NCBI RefSeq assembly: GCF_017874595.1
Contig: NZ_JAGILA010000002.1
Coordinates: 1,240,001 to 1,304,000, forward strand
Source of the DNA: Sinorhizobium kostiense
GTDB taxonomy: Bacteria; Pseudomonadota; Alphaproteobacteria; Rhizobiales; Rhizobiaceae
Reading direction: 5' to 3'
DNA length: 64,000 bases
Of the stretch, positions 62,396 through 64,000 are shown in pieces; position 1 is the stretch's first letter, and the number at the start of each line of letters is the position of its first letter. The notes under the pieces are model-generated. The model searched no databases. It was not told the DNA's origin and worked only from the letters and a program-made list of their open reading frames with translations. A program made the translations under genes and the position numbers.

Positions 62396-64000
62396 ATGCT
62401 GGACATTGGCGGTGCTGGAAGAATGAAGTTTGCGACCGCGTTCCTGGCCATGTCCCTGCTTCTGATGCCATCGGCAGTGGCTCAAGAGCAGCCCGCCTGG
62501 CATCATGGGCTGTCGCTTGTCGACGAGCTCAAATATCCGCCGGGCTTTGCCCATTTCGACTATGTGAATCCGGCGGCTCCGAAGGGCGGAGAGCTCAGGC
62601 TATCGCAGACGGGCACCTTCGACACTTTCAATCCGCTCTTGGTGAAGGGCGAAACGGCGGTCGGTCTGGCGCTCGTTTTCGACACGCTCATGAAACCGGC
62701 GGAGGACGAGATTTCGACGGCCTACGGGCTCCTGGCAGAAAGCGTCTCTTTTCCCGACGACATTTCTTCGGCGACGTTCCGGCTGAGGCAGGAGGCGAAG
62801 TGGGCCGACGGCAAGCCGGTGACGCCGGACGACGTCGTCTTCAGCTTCGACAAGGCGAAGGAACTAAACCCGCTCTATCAGAGCTATTATGGCCATGTCG
62901 TCAAGGCGGAGAAGACGGGGGACCGGGACGTCACTTTCCACTTCGACGAAAAGAACAATCGCGAACTGCCGCAAATTCTCGGACAGATCCTGATCGTGCC
63001 GAAGCACTGGTGGGAGGGCACCGGGCCGGACGGCAAGCCGCGCGACATCTCCCGAACGACGCTTGAACCGGTCATGGGGTCAGGCCCCTATCGCATCGCA
63101 TCCTTCTCGCCCGGCGGAACCGTCCGTTACGAGCGCCGGCGGGATTACTGGGGCGCTTCGCTGAACGTCAATATCGGGCAGAACAATTTCGATTCGATCA
63201 CCTATTCCTTCTTCGGGGATCGCGACGTCGAGTTCGAGGCGTTCCGCTCCGGCAACGTCGATTTCTGGCGTGAGAACCAGGCGATGCGCTGGGCGACCGG
63301 CTTCGATTTTCCGGCAGCGAAAGAAGGCCGCGTCAAACGTGAGGAAGTCCCCAATCCCTTCCGGGCAACGGGCGTTATGCAGGCGATGGTCCCGAACATG
63401 CGCCGCGAGCCCTTCGATGACGAGAGAGTGCGCCAGGCACTGAACTATGCCTTGGACTTCGAGGAGTTGAACCGCACGGTTTTCTTCAACCAGTATCAGC
63501 GCGTCGACAGCTTCTTCTTCGGCACGGAACTCGCTTCATCCGGTCTGCCGCAAGGCAAGGAACTGGAGATCCTGAACGAGGTCAAGGACCTCGTGCCGCC
63601 GGAAGTGTTCACCACGCCTTACAGGAACCCGGTCGGCGGCACGCCGCAAAAGGCACGCGAGAATCTGCGCGAGGCAATCGAACTCCTCAAGCAGGCCGGG
63701 TTCGAGCTCAAAGGCAACCGAATGGTGAATACGGCGACGGGCAAGCCTTTCTCTTTCGAGATCCTGTTGAGCAGCCCGGCGCTCGAGCGGGTTGCCTTGC
63801 CCTATGCGCAGAACTTGAAACGGATCGGCATCGAGGCCCGCGTGCGCACCGTCGACCCGTCGCAATATACCAACCGCGAGCGCAGCTTCGACTACGACAT
63901 GACCTGGGAAGTCTGGGGCCAGACCTTGAGCCCCGGAAACGAACAGGCGGATTACTGGGGATCGGAAGCCGCCACACGTGAGGGTTCGCGCAATTATGCA
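62396..64000 (+). CDS. yejA: YejA-like peptide ABC transporter substrate-binding protein (partial)
   Basis: Runs off the window end after 535 codons. A signal peptide follows MLDIGGAGRMKFATAFLAMSLLLMPSAVAQ. The mature start HHGLSLVDELKYPPGFAHFDYVNPAAPKGGEL, quoted in parts, matches the YejA branch of family 5 binding proteins closely: FAHFDYVNPAAPKGG, LRQEAKWADGKPVTPDDVVFS, VMGSGPYRIASFSPG and FDSITYSFFGDRDVEFEAF. YejA serves YejBEF, an importer of peptides such as microcin C and, in S. meliloti, linked to tolerance of host NCR peptides. AAGGAG precedes ATG 62396; ATG 62423 is an alternative. Confidence 0.88.
   Translation, partial: MLDIGGAGRMKFATAFLAMSLLLMPSAVAQEQPAWHHGLSLVDELKYPPGFAHFDYVNPAAPKGGELRLSQTGTFDTFNPLLVKGETAVGLALVFDTLMKPAEDEISTAYGLLAESVSFPDDISSATFRLRQEAKWADGKPVTPDDVVFSFDKAKELNPLYQSYYGHVVKAEKTGDRDVTFHFDEKNNRELPQILGQILIVPKHWWEGTGPDGKPRDISRTTLEPVMGSGPYRIASFSPGGTVRYERRRDYWGASLNVNIGQNNFDSITYSFFGDRDVEFEAFRSGNVDFWRENQAMRWATGFDFPAAKEGRVKREEVPNPFRATGVMQAMVPNMRREPFDDERVRQALNYALDFEELNRTVFFNQYQRVDSFFFGTELASSGLPQGKELEILNEVKDLVPPEVFTTPYRNPVGGTPQKARENLREAIELLKQAGFELKGNRMVNTATGKPFSFEILLSSPALERVALPYAQNLKRIGIEARVRTVDPSQYTNRERSFDYDMTWEVWGQTLSPGNEQADYWGSEAATREGSRNYA

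Noticed and set aside
62263..63066. 267-codon frame overlapping the yejA-like gene
   Set aside because: Different frame from the real gene, which has a signal peptide and the conserved YejA motifs and runs to the window end.

Overview
This window looks like a stretch of the main chromosome of a Sinorhizobium (Ensifer) species close to S. meliloti. Support comes from high GC content with strong third-position bias, Rhizobiales intergenic mosaic repeats (RIME-like and REP-like palindromes), and a gene order I recall from the S. meliloti chromosome: smeAB-smeR, polA-(small RNA)-marR, dnaK-dnaJ, gpmA-dapB-ABC exporter-glk-mgsA, and a yejA-like gene at the edge. The species assignment rests on recall and protein character, not on a database search. 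I see no phage, insertion sequence, integrase or CRISPR array; the accessory character is confined to short palindromic repeats.

Layout. 1-7.3 kb: housekeeping genes (branched-chain aminotransferase, AEC transporter, BON protein, SRAP peptidase, tRNA-Ser(GGA), MsrA, an orphan BMP-family binding protein, SlyX, an EI24/CysZ-like membrane protein). 7.4-10.5 kb: a translationally coupled amidase-ROK kinase-CutC set. 10.6-21 kb: two divergent operons that together encode a non-PTS amino-sugar (probably MurNAc/GlcNAc) pathway. The leftward operon is BadF-type kinase, GntR regulator, SIS isomerase/deaminase and NagA. The rightward operon is MurQ, an ABC sugar importer and a Gfo/Idh/MocA dehydrogenase. 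Matching direct-repeat operators flank the shared promoter region. 21.2-26.5 kb: the smeA-smeB RND efflux pump and its TetR regulator. 26.6-31.7 kb: a CheB-CheR-PAS-HWE hybrid histidine kinase with an overlapping single-domain receiver, and a divergent stand-alone CheB-like protein with a zinc-ligand motif.

31.8-38.5 kb: polA, a three-hairpin small RNA candidate (alpha-r7/Smr7C-like), a MarR regulator, an M20 peptidase and a UPF0104 membrane protein. 38.6 kb: a minus-strand small RNA candidate with three hairpins, each presenting CCUCCUCCC in its loop (CcsR/'cuckoo'-like). 39.1-45 kb: a class A penicillin-binding protein, dnaK and dnaJ. 45.1-50.3 kb: a DUF2182/DUF1326 pair with Met- and Cys-rich motifs, recF, moeB/thiF-like, a GNAT acetyltransferase and a 2-hydroxyacid dehydrogenase. 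50.5-55.8 kb: an SH3 protein, adenosine kinase, a glyoxalase-fold protein divergent from a TetR regulator with two operators, nth, a DUF2244 protein and an Ada-like AraC/methyltransferase. 56-64 kb: gpmA, dapB, a lipid-type ABC exporter, glk, mgsA, a MepA-type endopeptidase and the first 535 codons of a YejA-like peptide-binding protein cut by the window end.

How parts fit. The amino-sugar locus can be read as a full route: ABC uptake of an unphosphorylated sugar, cytoplasmic phosphorylation, ether cleavage by MurQ, deacetylation by NagA, then deamination/isomerisation to fructose-6-phosphate. Envelope themes recur (class A PBP, MepA, lipid exporter, RND pump, YejA). Two regulatory RNAs lie within 4 kb of each other. 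The most interesting items are the anti-Shine-Dalgarno triple-hairpin RNA, the amino-sugar locus with its repeated operators, the hybrid chemotaxis-type kinase, and near-identical TetR-type operators upstream of smeA and a distant TetR gene.
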